Below, piece after piece: positions 29,547 to 39,009 of a stretch of DNA of 64,000 nt. This DNA is from Cellulomonas flavigena DSM 20109 (GTDB lineage Bacteria; Actinomycetota; Actinomycetes; Actinomycetales; Cellulomonadaceae): contig NC_014151.1 of NCBI RefSeq assembly GCF_000092865.1, positions 2,418,001 through 2,482,000 on the forward strand, given 5' to 3'. The position numbers and the translations under genes were made by a program. Under the pieces are notes generated by a model that had not been told where the DNA came from, made no database searches, and worked only from the letters and a program-made list of their open reading frames with translations. Each line of letters opens with the position of its first letter. The stretch's first letter is position 1.

Positions 29547-32500
29547 TCACCCGTCACCTTCCGGTGCGGCGGGCTCGGGCACGGTCCAGGTGGCGGACGC
29601 GGGATCGCCGCGGCCGCTGGCGTTCTCGGCACGCACCGTGACCGTGACGACCGTGCCGGGCGGCACGTCGCCGACCTCGTTCGTGTGCTGGAGCGTGCCG
29701 GGTCCGGTGTTCTCGACGCGGTCGCGCCGCCCGGGGATCGTCCAGGTCACCTGGTAGCGCTCGATGTCGCTGCCGCCGTTGACCGCGGGGGCCGTCCAGC
29801 TGGCGGTCAGCGCGGTGCCGTCCACCACGAGGGTCGGCGTGCCGGGAGCCGAGGGCGGTGATCCCCAGCGGCCGACGGATGCGGTGCGCGCGCCCGACGA
29901 GCCGTCGAGCCGCTGCCCGGACACGGTCGTGTGCGGCCACACCGTGACGGTGACATCGCCACCGCCCACCGGGAAGCGCCAGCCGCTGACGTCGACGGTC
30001 GCCGACGTCGCGGTGGTCGACAGTCGCTGGGTGCTGCCCCAGTTGCTGGTGACCTGGTACTCGTACGAGACCGTCGAGGGTCGTCCCTCGGCGTCCAGCG
30101 CGTTCGCGGACACCGCACTCCACGAGACCAGCAGCTGTGTGGCGCGCCCGAAGTCACCCGTGGCGGACACCACGGGGGCCTCGACCGTGGGCGTACCTGG
30201 CGGTGTCGAGGCCTGCACGGTCGCCGCCGCCGACGCCGGGCCCTCGCCCTGGGCGTTCACGGCGGTGACGGTGAACGTGTAGGACGACCCTCCGGTGAGC
30301 CCGGTGACGGTGGTCGACGTGCCGCTCACGTCGAGGCGTCGGCCGTCCGACACCGTCACGACGTACCGCTCGATGGGCGCGCCGTTGCCGTCGGCGTCGG
30401 CCCACGTGAGCCGCGCGGCGCCCTGGCCGACGAGCGCCTCCGCGCTCGGCGCCCCGGGGGCGCCCGGCTGGCCGTACGTCGACGCGTCCGTGCTCGCCGC
30501 GCTCCCCCACCCGGCCTTGTTCCGGGCGCGCAGCGAGAACGTGTACGTCTCGCCGTTCCTCGCCTGGGCGAACGCGTAGGAGCGCGCGTCGGCGTTGAGG
30601 GGGAAGGTGCCGCCGTTGCTGCCGCCGACGACGAGCTCGTAGCCCTGGATCGCGTCGCCGTTCGGGGCCGTGTCGCCCCAGGTGACGGTGATCTGGCCGC
30701 CGTAGGGCACGTCGACGCGCGTGGCCGCCAGTCCCGTCGGCGCGCCGGGCGGGCCGGCGGGGATCTCCGTACCCGACCACAGGCTCCACGCGCTCGGCTC
30801 GGGTGCCTTGTTGTGGGCCCGGACACGGACGGTGTAGGCGACGCCGTTGCGCAGCCGGTCGAACGTGTAGCTCGTCGACGTCGTCGTGCGCGTCGCCGCG
30901 CCCGAGTCCGGCGCCGGGCTGATCTCCAACGAGTAGCTGGTGATCGGCGAGCCCTTGGAGACCGGTGCGTCCCACGTGGCCGTGACCGAGCCGTCACCGA
31001 ACACGAGCCGCGGGGCGCCGGGAGCGTCCGGCACCGCGTCGGGGCGCGCGGGGGCGGACGCCGGCGACGGCTCCGACCAGCCGACGCGGTTGCGCGCCTC
31101 GACGGTGAACGTGTACTCGACGTCGTTCGTCAGGTTGTCGATCGTGCACGTGGTGCTCGCGCACGAGCGCGTCGCGCCGCCGGGCTGCGCGGTCACGCGG
31201 TACTCCGTGATCGGCTCGCCGCGGTTGTCCGGCGCCGTCCACGACAGCACGACGGTGCGGTCGCGCACCTCGCCGATGCGCGGCGGGACGGGGGCGAGCG
31301 GGACGCCGCTGACGCGGACGGTCACACGGCCCTCGACTTCACGCCCGGGGTCGCTCGTGACGTCCCGCACACGGAAGCGCACGACCATCAGGCCGATGAA
31401 GTCGTCGCCGGGACGCACCGTGACGCTGCTCGACGACGCCGACGCCGTGCCCGCCCCGACGGTCTCGACGACCGCGCCGACGACCTTCAGCGGCCCGGTG
31501 TCGGGGAACGGGTTGAACGCCCCCTCGAGCACGTCCACGGTCGACTCCCGGCCCTGGGCGCCGTCGTCGACCGTGAAGTTCTGGACGGTCGCGGTGCGCC
31601 GCTTGCTCGCCACGACGCGCAGGTCGACCGCGATCTCCATGGCACCGCTGCGCCCGTAGGTGAGCCGCAGGTCGAGGCGCCCCGTCGTGCCCTTCGGGGT
31701 CGTCGGGTCGGCCGACACCCACAGCTCGGAGCCTTCGGAGTCCACCACGAACCCGGCGGGCACGACGGACGTCAGCGAGTAGCCGTAGCGGTCGGCGGAC
31801 GCCACGGCGCCGTCGGCCTGCTCCGGGCCGTGCGTCAGCGCGAGCAGGTCGATACGCGTGGGTGCCTCGCCGGGCTCCACCTCGATGGTCGCGCCGTCGA
31901 ACGTCGGTGCGACGTCGTCGACCGCGTAGACCGTGATCTGCAGCGTGAGCAGCGCGGTGCGCGCGGTGGTGTCGGACGGACCCGTGGCGTCGGTGACGGG
32001 CACCGTGACCGACGCCGGCCCCGCGTACCCCTCGGCGGACGTGAACACGATCGTCGAGGGGTCCTTGACGAGCTCGGCGCCGTTCGAGCGCGGCGCGCTC
32101 ACCTGCGTGGGGTCCGCGATGGTGGGCTTGCGGCCGGGAGCGACCTGGACGTGCTCGGCCAACGGGATCTCGATCTGCTCCCCGCTGGCCACCCGTAGCT
32201 CGGGCGCGCGTGGGCGCAGCTGGGGCGGGAAGAACCCGAGCGCGGGCACGGTGATGAACGCGTACGCGTCGGCGGTCGGCTCGGTGGTGTTCACCAGCCG
32301 GTACGGCACCGTCTGCGCGTGGTCGACCAGGGTGACGACCACGTCGCCCTCCTCGGTGACGCGCGCGACGTCGGCGTGGGACGCGGGCACCGACACCTCG
32401 AGGTCGGACAGCGGACCCGAGGGGTTCTGTGCGACCGCGAGCACGTCGACCGACACCTCGGTCTTGCCCAGCGTGTCGATCGCCGGCACGAGGACGTCGC

Positions 32501-35500
32501 GCGCACGCGGCGGCTGCACGGGTGCGTCCGGCGTGACGGTGACCGTGAGCACGCCGTAGTCGCTGCCGCCCCCGTCGTTCGTCGCGAGGTACGGGATCTG
32601 CACGACGCCCGGGGCGGGCGGGGCCGTCACGACGATCCGCCGGCCCTGGATCTGCGCGTCGAGGCCCTCGGGCGGCTCGATCGCCTCGAGGCTCAGCTCA
32701 CGCCCGGTCGAGTCGATGTCGTTCGCCAGGACGCGCACCTCCACGCGCTGGCCGGGCCGGAGCGTCACCGCGTCGTCGACCGCGACGAGCCCCGCGGCAC
32801 CGGAGGGACGGGGCGCGATGCCCACGCGCACGGACGCGACCGCCCGCTGGCCCACCCAGTCCTCGACGGCGTACGTGAACTTCTCGGTGCCGCGCGAGCC
32901 GCGGTCCGCCTCGTACTCCAGCCAGTCGGGGCCGACCTCGGTGATGCGTCCCAGGGCCGGCGCCGACGCGGGACCGAGCAGGGTCACGCCGTCCCCGTCG
33001 TCGTCGATGCCGACGAGCGGCACGGGGATGCGCACGACGTCGCCCTCGAAGACGCGCGCCTCGACGTCCTTCGGCCGCGGCGGCGACTTCGTCTGCGGGT
33101 CGGACTCGTGGACGCGCACGGTCACGGTGGCCCCCGTGACGTTCCCCGCGGTGTCCTGCACCTGGAAGGTCGCACGCGCCGTGAGCGCCCGGTTCGGCGC
33201 CTGGTAGCGCAGCACGTCGCCCGAGACGAACAGCAGGCCGTCGCCCTCCGGCAGCGGCTCCGACAGCTCGCGCAGCACGGTCAGCGGGTCGCCGTCCGGG
33301 TCGGAGGCCCCGGCCAGCACCGGGATCGTCACGACGCCGCCGGCGCGCACGCTCGCCTCCACGGGCGGTACGACAGGCGCCTGCGACGACGCGGACGGCG
33401 GGATGGGGTGCACGACGATCTCGCCGCGCGCCGACGCCGAGCCGTTCGAGACCTCGTACACGAGCGGTACCGGCCCGTCCGGCGTCCGCTCGGCGCGGAT
33501 CCGCACGTACCGGTGGTCGATGACGGCGACCTGCAGCCCCGATCCCTCGGGCGCGGTGACGGTCTGGAGCACGAGCACGTTGTCGGCGGGGTCCTCGTCG
33601 TTGGCGAGCGGGTCGACGGTGACCTCGCCACCCGCCGGGAGCAACGCGAGGTCACGCACCGCGATCGGCGGCTGGGCCTGCTCCGGCCACTCCCGCACGT
33701 CGATCCGCGCGAGGCCGGTCGCCTGCTGCGGGGCCGCGGTGACGACGAACTGCACGTAGTACACCTGGGCCCGCGGCGCCTTGAACGTGAACGTCCCGGC
33801 ACGCAGGTCGGGGACGATCGTCGCGCCCACCACGTCGGACACCGCGGCCAGGCGCGGCGGCTCGCTGGACGCCGAGCGGACCGCGTCGAGCGGGCTGACC
33901 ACGACCTCCTGCCCGACGTAGGTCACCGCGTGCACGGGGTCGATCTGCGGCGCGACGGAGCCCGCGGCGCGCACGTCCACGACGACCTCGCCGTCGACGA
34001 CGTTCGTGCCGTCGGAGACCTGCACCTGCACGGTCGTGCGGCCGAGCCCGCCACCGTCGGCGGTGAACGTCAGCACGCCGTCCTGCCGGAACCGGGCGGT
34101 CCCCACCGAGGGGTCCGCGGTCGCACCGACGAGCAGCAGGTCGTCGCCGTCGGCGTCGTGGAAGTCCGCGAGGACGCCGTGCTCGAGCTGTCCGCCGGTC
34201 TCGACCGTCAGGGTCGACGTGCGCGCCTGGGTCGGCGCGGTGTCGCCGTCGCTCACCGTGAGGGTCACCACGCCCGTCGCGGGAGCGTTCACGCCGCCAC
34301 CGTCGTTGACGGAGTACTTGAACTGGACCGAGCCGCTCGCGCCCTCCGCCACGTGCACCTGCAGCGCGCGGCCGCCGCGCACGGGCTCCACGGTGCCGAA
34401 CTCCGGCGGCGGGGCGTCGACCTGCGTGATCACCAGGATCTTGCAGTCCGCCGACGAGTCGTTGTCGATCACCGGCAGCAGGCGCGTGCGTCCGGCGCGC
34501 ACGCCGAACGCGTCGTCGGCGGCGACCGGCGGCGCGCCCTGGTCGCTGCACTCGGTGACCGGCTCCTGCATGACCTCGCCGCTGTCGGAGTCCTCCTCGG
34601 ACTCCTCCGGCTCCTCCTCGGGCACGATGTCGTCCCAGTTCGGGACGCGCACCTCGGTGTCCTCCTGCGGCAGCCAGACCCGGCCCCCGACCGTGTCGTT
34701 GAGGACGACGAGACCGCGGTTGACGCGGAACTCCAGCTGGTCGCCCGTGCTCAGCCCCTCGAGGTCCTTGACCACCGCGTCCCGGCCGGCGCACAGCTCG
34801 AGGTATCCGCCGACGGACGAGGACCACGCGGCGTACGCGCAGTCCCCCACACGCACGGGCTTCGCGGGCCTGCCGGAGCCCGTCGTGGGGTGCTCCCGCG
34901 GTGCGCCGCCGTCGAGCGGCACCTCCCACAGCGCCGATCGCCCGGCGACCAGCACGCTCGAGGCCGCCGGTCCCGGCTGCTGCAGCACCAGGTCGTCGTC
35001 GTCGACCTCCACCGTGCCCGCGAGGGTCCGCACCGTGCTGCCCGACAGCACGACCAGCTCGTCGCCCACGGTCGTCGCGGCATCCGCCTCGACGGCCCCG
35101 AGCCGGCCGACCTCCTCCGGCGCGACCGGCTCCTGTGCGGGTGCGCGGGTGACCGTCCCGGTCTCCGGCGCCAGCGCGAGCACCGCGCCGCTGCGCGCCA
35201 CGACCGCCACCCCGCCCGCACCGAGCCGGAGGTCGGGCGTGTCCTGCGTGAGGTCGAGCGTGTCGAGCGCGGCGACCTGGCGGACCCACGCGTCGCCGTC
35301 ACTGTCGACGAACGCGACGCGCCCCGCGGCCATGGACACCTCGGTGCCCGGCGTCGCCAGCTGGGTCGTCGTCGCCACGCTCGCCGGGTCGACGACCGAC
35401 ACGGTGCTCTGCTCCCGCAGCAGCACCCAGCCCTCGTCCTGCAGCACGTCGAACGTGCCGCCGGTGGTGACCAGGCCACCGTCGAGCTCCTCGACGGGCA

Positions 35501-35690
35501 CGTTGTAGCGCCCCAGGCTCATCTTGCTCGTGGCCGTGAGCCACACGCCACCGTCGTTCAGGTCGACGCGGGCCAGCGGGAAGCCCTGGTCGAGGAGCGC
35601 GAGCGACAGCACGACCGCAGGAACCGTCACGATCGCGGCCGCCCTGCTCGCCGGCCCTCGGCGCCAGGTGCGCGCGTCCCACCAGGTCAC
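29547..35690 (-). CDS. Giant membrane-anchored Ig-like / fibronectin type III protein
   Basis: A 2047-residue protein. One membrane anchor near residues 14-35 (SRAAAIVTVPAVVLSLALLD) is followed by a roughly 320-residue strand-rich region that may be a beta-propeller. An acidic linker (EEEPEESEEDSDSGE, about 357-372) leads to about ten Ig/cadherin-like repeats to residue 1465, marked by Asp/Asn-rich turns such as GASDPDGDPLTV and VLANDIDSTGRELS. Six Fn3 domains (about 1465-2040) end the protein. There is no LPxTG, signal cleavage site or C-terminal anchor, so it is a type II surface or wall-spanning protein. GTG 35690 overlaps the kinase stop by 4 bp. Ca2+-like DxD sites in the repeats are suggestive. 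No family function is known to me. Confidence 0.85.
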   Translation of the reverse strand: MTWWDARTWRRGPASRAAAIVTVPAVVLSLALLDQGFPLARVDLNDGGVWLTATSKMSLGRYNVPVEELDGGLVTTGGTFDVLQDEGWVLLREQSTVSVVDPASVATTTQLATPGTEVSMAAGRVAFVDSDGDAWVRQVAALDTLDLTQDTPDLRLGAGGVAVVARSGAVLALAPETGTVTRAPAQEPVAPEEVGRLGAVEADAATTVGDELVVLSGSTVRTLAGTVEVDDDDLVLQQPGPAASSVLVAGRSALWEVPLDGGAPREHPTTGSGRPAKPVRVGDCAYAAWSSSVGGYLELCAGRDAVVKDLEGLSTGDQLEFRVNRGLVVLNDTVGGRVWLPQEDTEVRVPNWDDIVPEEEPEESEEDSDSGEVMQEPVTECSDQGAPPVAADDAFGVRAGRTRLLPVIDNDSSADCKILVITQVDAPPPEFGTVEPVRGGRALQVHVAEGASGSVQFKYSVNDGGGVNAPATGVVTLTVSDGDTAPTQARTSTLTVETGGQLEHGVLADFHDADGDDLLLVGATADPSVGTARFRQDGVLTFTADGGGLGRTTVQVQVSDGTNVVDGEVVVDVRAAGSVAPQIDPVHAVTYVGQEVVVSPLDAVRSASSEPPRLAAVSDVVGATIVPDLRAGTFTFKAPRAQVYYVQFVVTAAPQQATGLARIDVREWPEQAQPPIAVRDLALLPAGGEVTVDPLANDEDPADNVLVLQTVTAPEGSGLQVAVIDHRYVRIRAERTPDGPVPLVYEVSNGSASARGEIVVHPIPPSASSQAPVVPPVEASVRAGGVVTIPVLAGASDPDGDPLTVLRELSEPLPEGDGLLFVSGDVLRYQAPNRALTARATFQVQDTAGNVTGATVTVRVHESDPQTKSPPRPKDVEARVFEGDVVRIPVPLVGIDDDGDGVTLLGPASAPALGRITEVGPDWLEYEADRGSRGTEKFTYAVEDWVGQRAVASVRVGIAPRPSGAAGLVAVDDAVTLRPGQRVEVRVLANDIDSTGRELSLEAIEPPEGLDAQIQGRRIVVTAPPAPGVVQIPYLATNDGGGSDYGVLTVTVTPDAPVQPPRARDVLVPAIDTLGKTEVSVDVLAVAQNPSGPLSDLEVSVPASHADVARVTEEGDVVVTLVDHAQTVPYRLVNTTEPTADAYAFITVPALGFFPPQLRPRAPELRVASGEQIEIPLAEHVQVAPGRKPTIADPTQVSAPRSNGAELVKDPSTIVFTSAEGYAGPASVTVPVTDATGPSDTTARTALLTLQITVYAVDDVAPTFDGATIEVEPGEAPTRIDLLALTHGPEQADGAVASADRYGYSLTSVVPAGFVVDSEGSELWVSADPTTPKGTTGRLDLRLTYGRSGAMEIAVDLRVVASKRRTATVQNFTVDDGAQGRESTVDVLEGAFNPFPDTGPLKVVGAVVETVGAGTASASSSSVTVRPGDDFIGLMVVRFRVRDVTSDPGREVEGRVTVRVSGVPLAPVPPRIGEVRDRTVVLSWTAPDNRGEPITEYRVTAQPGGATRSCASTTCTIDNLTNDVEYTFTVEARNRVGWSEPSPASAPARPDAVPDAPGAPRLVFGDGSVTATWDAPVSKGSPITSYSLEISPAPDSGAATRTTTSTSYTFDRLRNGVAYTVRVRAHNKAPEPSAWSLWSGTEIPAGPPGAPTGLAATRVDVPYGGQITVTWGDTAPNGDAIQGYELVVGGSNGGTFPLNADARSYAFAQARNGETYTFSLRARNKAGWGSAASTDASTYGQPGAPGAPSAEALVGQGAARLTWADADGNGAPIERYVVTVSDGRRLDVSGTSTTVTGLTGGSSYTFTVTAVNAQGEGPASAAATVQASTPPGTPTVEAPVVSATGDFGRATQLLVSWSAVSANALDAEGRPSTVSYEYQVTSNWGSTQRLSTTATSATVDVSGWRFPVGGGDVTVTVWPHTTVSGQRLDGSSGARTASVGRWGSPPSAPGTPTLVVDGTALTASWTAPAVNGGSDIERYQVTWTIPGRRDRVENTGPGTLQHTNEVGDVPPGTVVTVTVRAENASGRGDPASATWTVPEPAAPEGDG

Positions 35691-37255
35691 GGCGTGCACC
35701 CCTCCGCCGGGAGCGCCGACCTGCTGCGGTCCGCCCGCACGATGGACACCTCGATGCACACCTCACCCGTCGCCTGGTCGGCGGGGACCGTCACGCGTTC
35801 GGCGTCGACGAGCTCGTACGTCGGCTCACCGGTGGCCGTGAGCACGCCCCAGAGGTACCGGTCCCCGTCCTGCGGGTCGGGATTCTGCCACGTGAACGTG
35901 ACGGAGCCGTCGTCGGCGCGCGTGCCGGCGAGCGAGTGCGGCGCGGGCACGGGGCCCGCCGCCGGACCGGTCTGCGGCGGGGCGAACGTCTCGCTGGGCA
36001 CCGGTGGCTCCGGCTCGTCGCCGGTCACGGTCGCGACGAGCACACCGACCACCGCGGCCAGCACGACGCCGCCGGCCACGAGTGCGGCGACGCGCGCGCC
36101 ACGCCTGCCGACGGGTGCGTCGGGCACCCCGACGGGCGGCGCGGCCTGCGGGGGCGCGGGAGCCACGAGCACGGGTCGGCCGACGACGACGGCCCGGGCG
36201 CGGGTCGCGTCCTCGTCGAGGCCCGGCGGCACGGCGGGGCCCGGCGTCGCGACCCCCCGCAGACGCGTCGCGTCCTCGTCGAGGACGTCCGCCCCGGCAC
36301 GCGCGACGACCGGCGGTGGCCCGAAGGGTGAGGCCGCCGCCCCCGGCGCGGTGCCTGACGTGACGCCGTGCGGGACCGGTGACGGGTCGTCGGGCAGGTC
36401 GAGGGGCGTCACCGGCAGCCGCAGCGCCGCCTCGACCTCCTGCAGCGCGCGGGCGACCGCGACAGCGGACTCGAAACGGCGGGACGGGTGCTTGGCCATC
36501 GCGCGCTCGAGGACGGCCTGCAGCTGCGGGGGCACGTCCTCGCGTCCGACGGACGGCAGCGGCGAGCGCTCGATGCGGGCCACCAGCTGCTGCGCGCTGT
36601 TGTTGCCGCCGGGCAGCTCGAACGGCGAGCGTCCGGCCAGCAGCGAGTAGACGGTCGCGGCGAGCGCGTAGACGTCCGAACGCTCGTCGCCCGTGGGGTG
36701 CTCGGCGAGCAGCTCGGGCGGCGACCACGGGATCGACATGCCCATGGTCTGGACCGCCGGCCCCGTCGTCGCGGCGATGCCGAAGTCCGTCAGCGCAGGC
36801 CAGCCGAAGTCGGTCGTCAGGACGTTGGCCGGCTTGATGTCGCGGTGCAGGATGCCGGCGCGGTGCGCCGTCTCGACGGCCGAGGCCAGCCGCACCCCGA
36901 TCCGCAGGACCTCGGGCACGGGGATGCGCTCTACGCGGTACCGCTCGGCGAGCCCGGTGCGCGAGCAGTACTCCATGACGAGGTAGGGCCGCCCGTCCGG
37001 CGCGATCGCCGCGTGGTGGATCGTGACGATCGAGGGGTGGTGCGAGAGCTGGGCCATGAGGTTGGCCTCCGTCTGGAACCGCTCACGGACGTCGTCGTCG
37101 AGGCTGCCCGCGAGCAGCACCTTGACCGCGACGTCACGCCGCGGCAGGTGCTGGCGGTACAGGAACACGTCGGCGAACCCGCCGAGCCCGAGCACGCGGA
37201 CGTACTCGTACCCCGGCAGGTCCGGCGGCGCGGACGCCTCACGACGAGCGGTCAC
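35687..37255 (-). CDS. Transmembrane Ser/Thr protein kinase with Fn3-like outer domain
   Basis: A 522-residue PASTA-less PknB-type kinase. Kinase domain: Gly-rich loop LGLGGFADV (residues 22-30), Lys45, helix-C Glu63, HRDIKPANV with Asp139, and DFG at 157-159. The activation segment is GMSIPWSPPE rather than the usual GTxxYxxPE. An Ala/Pro-rich juxtamembrane linker precedes one membrane segment (about 388-410). The outer 110 residues (SVTFTWQNPDPQDGDRYLWG through CIEVSIVRADRSRS) look like a single Fn3-type domain. GTG 37255 overlaps the FHA gene stop. It is the presumed writer for the two FHA proteins and is opposed by the PP2C. Confidence 0.92.
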   Translation of the reverse strand: MTARREASAPPDLPGYEYVRVLGLGGFADVFLYRQHLPRRDVAVKVLLAGSLDDDVRERFQTEANLMAQLSHHPSIVTIHHAAIAPDGRPYLVMEYCSRTGLAERYRVERIPVPEVLRIGVRLASAVETAHRAGILHRDIKPANVLTTDFGWPALTDFGIAATTGPAVQTMGMSIPWSPPELLAEHPTGDERSDVYALAATVYSLLAGRSPFELPGGNNSAQQLVARIERSPLPSVGREDVPPQLQAVLERAMAKHPSRRFESAVAVARALQEVEAALRLPVTPLDLPDDPSPVPHGVTSGTAPGAAASPFGPPPVVARAGADVLDEDATRLRGVATPGPAVPPGLDEDATRARAVVVGRPVLVAPAPPQAAPPVGVPDAPVGRRGARVAALVAGGVVLAAVVGVLVATVTGDEPEPPVPSETFAPPQTGPAAGPVPAPHSLAGTRADDGSVTFTWQNPDPQDGDRYLWGVLTATGEPTYELVDAERVTVPADQATGEVCIEVSIVRADRSRSALPAEGCTP

Positions 37256-39009
37256 GACGCGCTGCGCTCCACGGTGAACGTGACGCCGTCGCCCAGGTCG
37301 ACGACCTCGTCGGGCCCCACGACGCTCGGTTCGCCGGGGTGCAGCCGCCGCACGCCCTCGCCGGGCCGCGACACGTGCACCCCGTTGGTGGAGTCGAGGT
37401 CGGTGACGATGACGTGGTCGCCCTCGACGCGCACCTCGGCGTGCGTCCGCGAGATGTCCTGGTTGGGGCTCGGCACCGTCACCAGGCGCGGCAGCTCACG
37501 GTTGGACACGCGCGCGACCTGCGGCGCGCGTCCCAGCAGGACGGCGCGGTCGAGCGCGACCACGAGTCCCGTCGAGAGCACCATGCGCGCGGCCAGCGGC
37601 GCGGGCTGCGGCACGGGGAACGGCCCGGGCTCGGCGTCCTGCGACCAGGCCGGGAGACGGTCGCGCAGCCGCGCGAGGTCGGAGGACAGGATCGTCATGC
37701 CGTCGTGGTCGTCGGACCCCGCCGTCTCGTCGGCGACCGCCGCGGGGGCGGTCACCGGCGCGAACGGGGGCGGGGCGGGCGTGGACGCGGGCGCGGCGGG
37801 GGTCGGCGCGGGCTCGGCGGTCCCCGCGTCGCCCAGCGGCCACCAGGGGATCTCGGGCTCGCGCTCCGGGGCTGGTGCCAGTTCCGGTGCCGGCGCCGGC
37901 GTGTCCGCGGGCCCCGCCGCCGACCACGCCACCGCCTCCGCGCCGGACCATGCGGGCGGGCCGGCCGCCTCGAGCAGCTCCTCGGGCGAGAGCCGCTCGG
38001 TGGGCACGTCGGGCTCGACGGGTGCCGCCGGCAGCGCGGCTGCGACCGGCGCGGGCGCCCACGGGTCGACCTCCACCTGCTCGACCGGCGCGGCGGGCGC
38101 CGGCTCGAGCGGCTCGGGCAGGCCGAGCTCGGGTGCCGGCAGCGTCGCCACGTCGGGCTCGACCACGCCCGCGGGATCGGCGGGGACGGCGGCCTCGACC
38201 GGCGCGGCCACGGTGGGGCCCGCAGGCTCGGGCGCCGCCTCCGGCTCGGACCCTGCGGGCGGCTCGGTCTCCCCCGACGGCCCCGTCTCCGCCGACGACT
38301 CGGTCTCCGCCGCCGGCTCGCTCTCCTCCGCCGGCTCGCTCTCCTCCGCCGACTCGGTCTCCGCCGACGGCTCGATCTCCGCCCCGGACGGCCGCGGCGG
38401 CTCCGCCGCGGCGACCGCGCCGCCCGGCACCGAGCCGCCCGGCACCGCGGCGACGTCGACCACCACGGGGTGCTCCGGCACCGCGTCGCCGGCGGGCTCC
38501 GGCACGATCGGCTGCTCGTGCGTCGCGGTGTCCGGCAGCGCCACGGGCACCACCGTGGCGGCGTCCGGCACCTCACCGGTCCGCAGACCGCCGGACCGCA
38601 CGACACCGCCGGTCAGCGGCCACCAGGTCGCGTCGGGCACCGCGTCGACAGCGAGCTCGAGGCCGAGCACGCCCAACGCACGGTGCTCGGTCCACACGGC
38701 CCCGTCACCGGCCGTGACCTCCTGGGTGCCGTCCACGCCGTGCAGGCGGAGCCGCACCGCACCACGCAGCACCGCGTGCACGGCACCGTCGCCGTCGGCG
38801 CGCAGCACCGCGAACCCGGGCAGGGCAGCGAACCCGTCGGCCGCGACCACGCCGAGGGCGCCCAGCACGTCGCCGCCCTCGCTGGCCACCCGCCACAGGC
38901 CGTCGACGAGGCGCCACGGCGCGTCCGGCTCGACCAGCGCGAGGAACCCGTCGGACACGACGGCCGTCCAGGGTCCGTCCTGGTACTCGTGGTGCGTGCG
39001 GTCGCTCAT
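37252..39009 (-). CDS. FHA-domain protein with long Pro/Ala/Glu-rich spacer
   Basis: A 585-residue cytoplasmic protein. Residues 1-140 form a globular, Trp- and Gly-rich domain of unrecognised type (for example YQDGPWTAVVSDGFLALVEP). Residues about 150-440 are low complexity, including Ser/Glu/Pro/Ala repeats. Residues about 475-585 are a C-terminal FHA domain: LLGRAPQ, DISRTHAEVRV and DLDSTNGVHV carry the phosphothreonine-binding Arg, Ser, His and Asn positions. It probably docks to phosphorylated kinase or substrate. Its ATG overlaps the PP2C stop and its own stop overlaps the kinase start. Confidence 0.88.
   Translation of the reverse strand: MSDRTHHEYQDGPWTAVVSDGFLALVEPDAPWRLVDGLWRVASEGGDVLGALGVVAADGFAALPGFAVLRADGDGAVHAVLRGAVRLRLHGVDGTQEVTAGDGAVWTEHRALGVLGLELAVDAVPDATWWPLTGGVVRSGGLRTGEVPDAATVVPVALPDTATHEQPIVPEPAGDAVPEHPVVVDVAAVPGGSVPGGAVAAAEPPRPSGAEIEPSAETESAEESEPAEESEPAAETESSAETGPSGETEPPAGSEPEAAPEPAGPTVAAPVEAAVPADPAGVVEPDVATLPAPELGLPEPLEPAPAAPVEQVEVDPWAPAPVAAALPAAPVEPDVPTERLSPEELLEAAGPPAWSGAEAVAWSAAGPADTPAPAPELAPAPEREPEIPWWPLGDAGTAEPAPTPAAPASTPAPPPFAPVTAPAAVADETAGSDDHDGMTILSSDLARLRDRLPAWSQDAEPGPFPVPQPAPLAARMVLSTGLVVALDRAVLLGRAPQVARVSNRELPRLVTVPSPNQDISRTHAEVRVEGDHVIVTDLDSTNGVHVSRPGEGVRRLHPGEPSVVGPDEVVDLGDGVTFTVERSAS
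38262..38383 (-). repeat. Tandem repeats in the FHA protein linker
   Basis: Imperfect 18-bp units (consensus close to CTCGGTCTCCGCCGACGG on the plus strand) repeat about six times, encoding alternating Glu-Ser/Thr-Ala/Pro hexapeptides such as AEESEP and AETESS. Copy number is likely to vary between strains. Confidence 0.7.

Noticed and set aside
32319..36650. A long open plus-strand frame (over 1,400 codons) opposite the giant Ig/Fn3 and kinase genes
   Set aside because: It is an antisense artefact of very high GC content. Its product is Arg/Asp/Val/Gly-rich without any domain, while the minus strand encodes clear Ig, Fn3 and kinase motifs.
38262..38383. CRISPR-like repeat array
   Set aside because: The 18-bp units are contiguous, in frame, and encode a Glu/Ser-rich linker; there are no spacers.
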